Positions 63,995 to 64,000 of a stretch of DNA of 64,000 bases are shown here, one piece after another. Source of the stretch: Staphylococcus sp. GSSP0090 (GTDB lineage: Bacteria; Bacillota; Bacilli; Staphylococcales; Staphylococcaceae); NCBI RefSeq assembly GCF_013391405.1, contig NZ_JACBFD010000016.1:17182-81181 (forward strand), read 5' to 3'. A program made the translations under genes and the position numbers. Within the stretch, counting starts at the first letter, position 1; every line of letters starts with the position of its first letter. Below the pieces are notes generated by a model. It had not been told where the DNA came from, did no database searches, and saw only the letters and a program-made list of their open reading frames with translations.

Positions 63995-64000
63995 AAAACT

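Noticed and set aside
1..64000. Mobile elements, phage genes, tRNA, rRNA and riboswitches
   Set aside because: No transposase, integrase, terminase or tRNA cloverleaf was recognised on either strand, and no T-box or known riboswitch core was seen upstream of genes. A profile search could still find divergent small RNAs.

Overview
This window looks like chromosome from a Staphylococcus other than S. aureus. The evidence is AT-rich sequence, strong AGGAGG-type ribosome binding sites with many TTG/GTG starts, and recognisable staphylococcal proteins: SarZ, NreABC, FmhA, LytSR/LrgAB, a YSIRK-signal lipase and a DUF4467 lipoprotein. From memory, the first ~38 kb runs in the order known from S. aureus (gltT - sarZ - hsp20 - narT - nreCBA - narIJHG - sumT - nirD - nirB - nirR - nirC - fmhA - gpmA). 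Differences are two tandem small heat-shock genes, a large lipase gene lodged between narG and the nitrite operon, a second YidC, and lytSR-lrgAB close to gpmA. I did not assign a species.

Layout. 1-6.8 kb: the end of a probable AraC-family regulator (Rsp-like), a DUF4889 protein, glutamate symporter gltT, a YxeA-like protein, sarZ, a CtsR-controlled pair of Hsp20 genes, and the nitrate transporter narT. 7.5-16.2 kb: the anaerobic nitrate respiration unit, transcribed right to left as narGHJI-nreABC. 16.4-18.8 kb: lipase with an acidic repeat region. 19.3-24.2 kb: the siroheme and nitrite-reductase operon nirR-sirA-nirB-nirD-sirB (sumT) behind a perfect Rex operator. 24.3-30.6 kb: an acetyltransferase, nirC, an Rrf2 regulator, a PadR-controlled divergent locus and a YceI protein. 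30.8-38.4 kb: a zinc/redox lipoprotein group (adcA, a DsbA-like protein, DUF4467), fmhA, an ASCH protein, an MFS exporter, an unlisted 34-residue basic peptide behind a Zur box, and gpmA. 38.8-55.2 kb: a mixed set of wall, transport and metabolic genes (short IsaA/SceD-like protein, CDF transporter, GtrA, Bcr-type MFS, GyrI-like, C39-like peptidase, phosphoesterase, Na+/H+ antiporter, yidC2, pcp with DUF979/DUF969, DUF805, RocB-like peptidase, MFS). 55.5-59.3 kb: lytSR-lrgAB. 59.5-63.9 kb: a DUF4242 protein, a 63-bp tandem repeat, and an ABC transporter operon ending in an acyl-CoA-dehydrogenase-like flavoprotein.

How it fits together. Nitrate enters by NarT, is reduced by NarGHI (matured by NarJ), and nitrite is reduced by NirBD using siroheme made by SirA/NirR/SirB; NirC moves nitrite. 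NreB (four-cysteine oxygen sensor) and NreC drive this. NreC-like inverted repeats lie upstream of narG, narT and nirR; the first two share the same spacing to the -10 box. Three Zur-type boxes tie adcA and the 34-residue peptide to zinc starvation.

No tRNA, rRNA, CRISPR array, transposase or phage gene was seen. Intergenic DNA carries a dispersed ~100-bp repeat (five copies), a recurrent terminator hairpin (three copies) and a structured GC-richer repeat at the right edge. I saw no clearly new biological system. The best leads are the Zur-box micropeptide, the PadR-flanked HhH/SRPBCC locus, the tandem-hairpin element at 60.1 kb, the unassigned small ORF at 48.7 kb and the lipase insertion.
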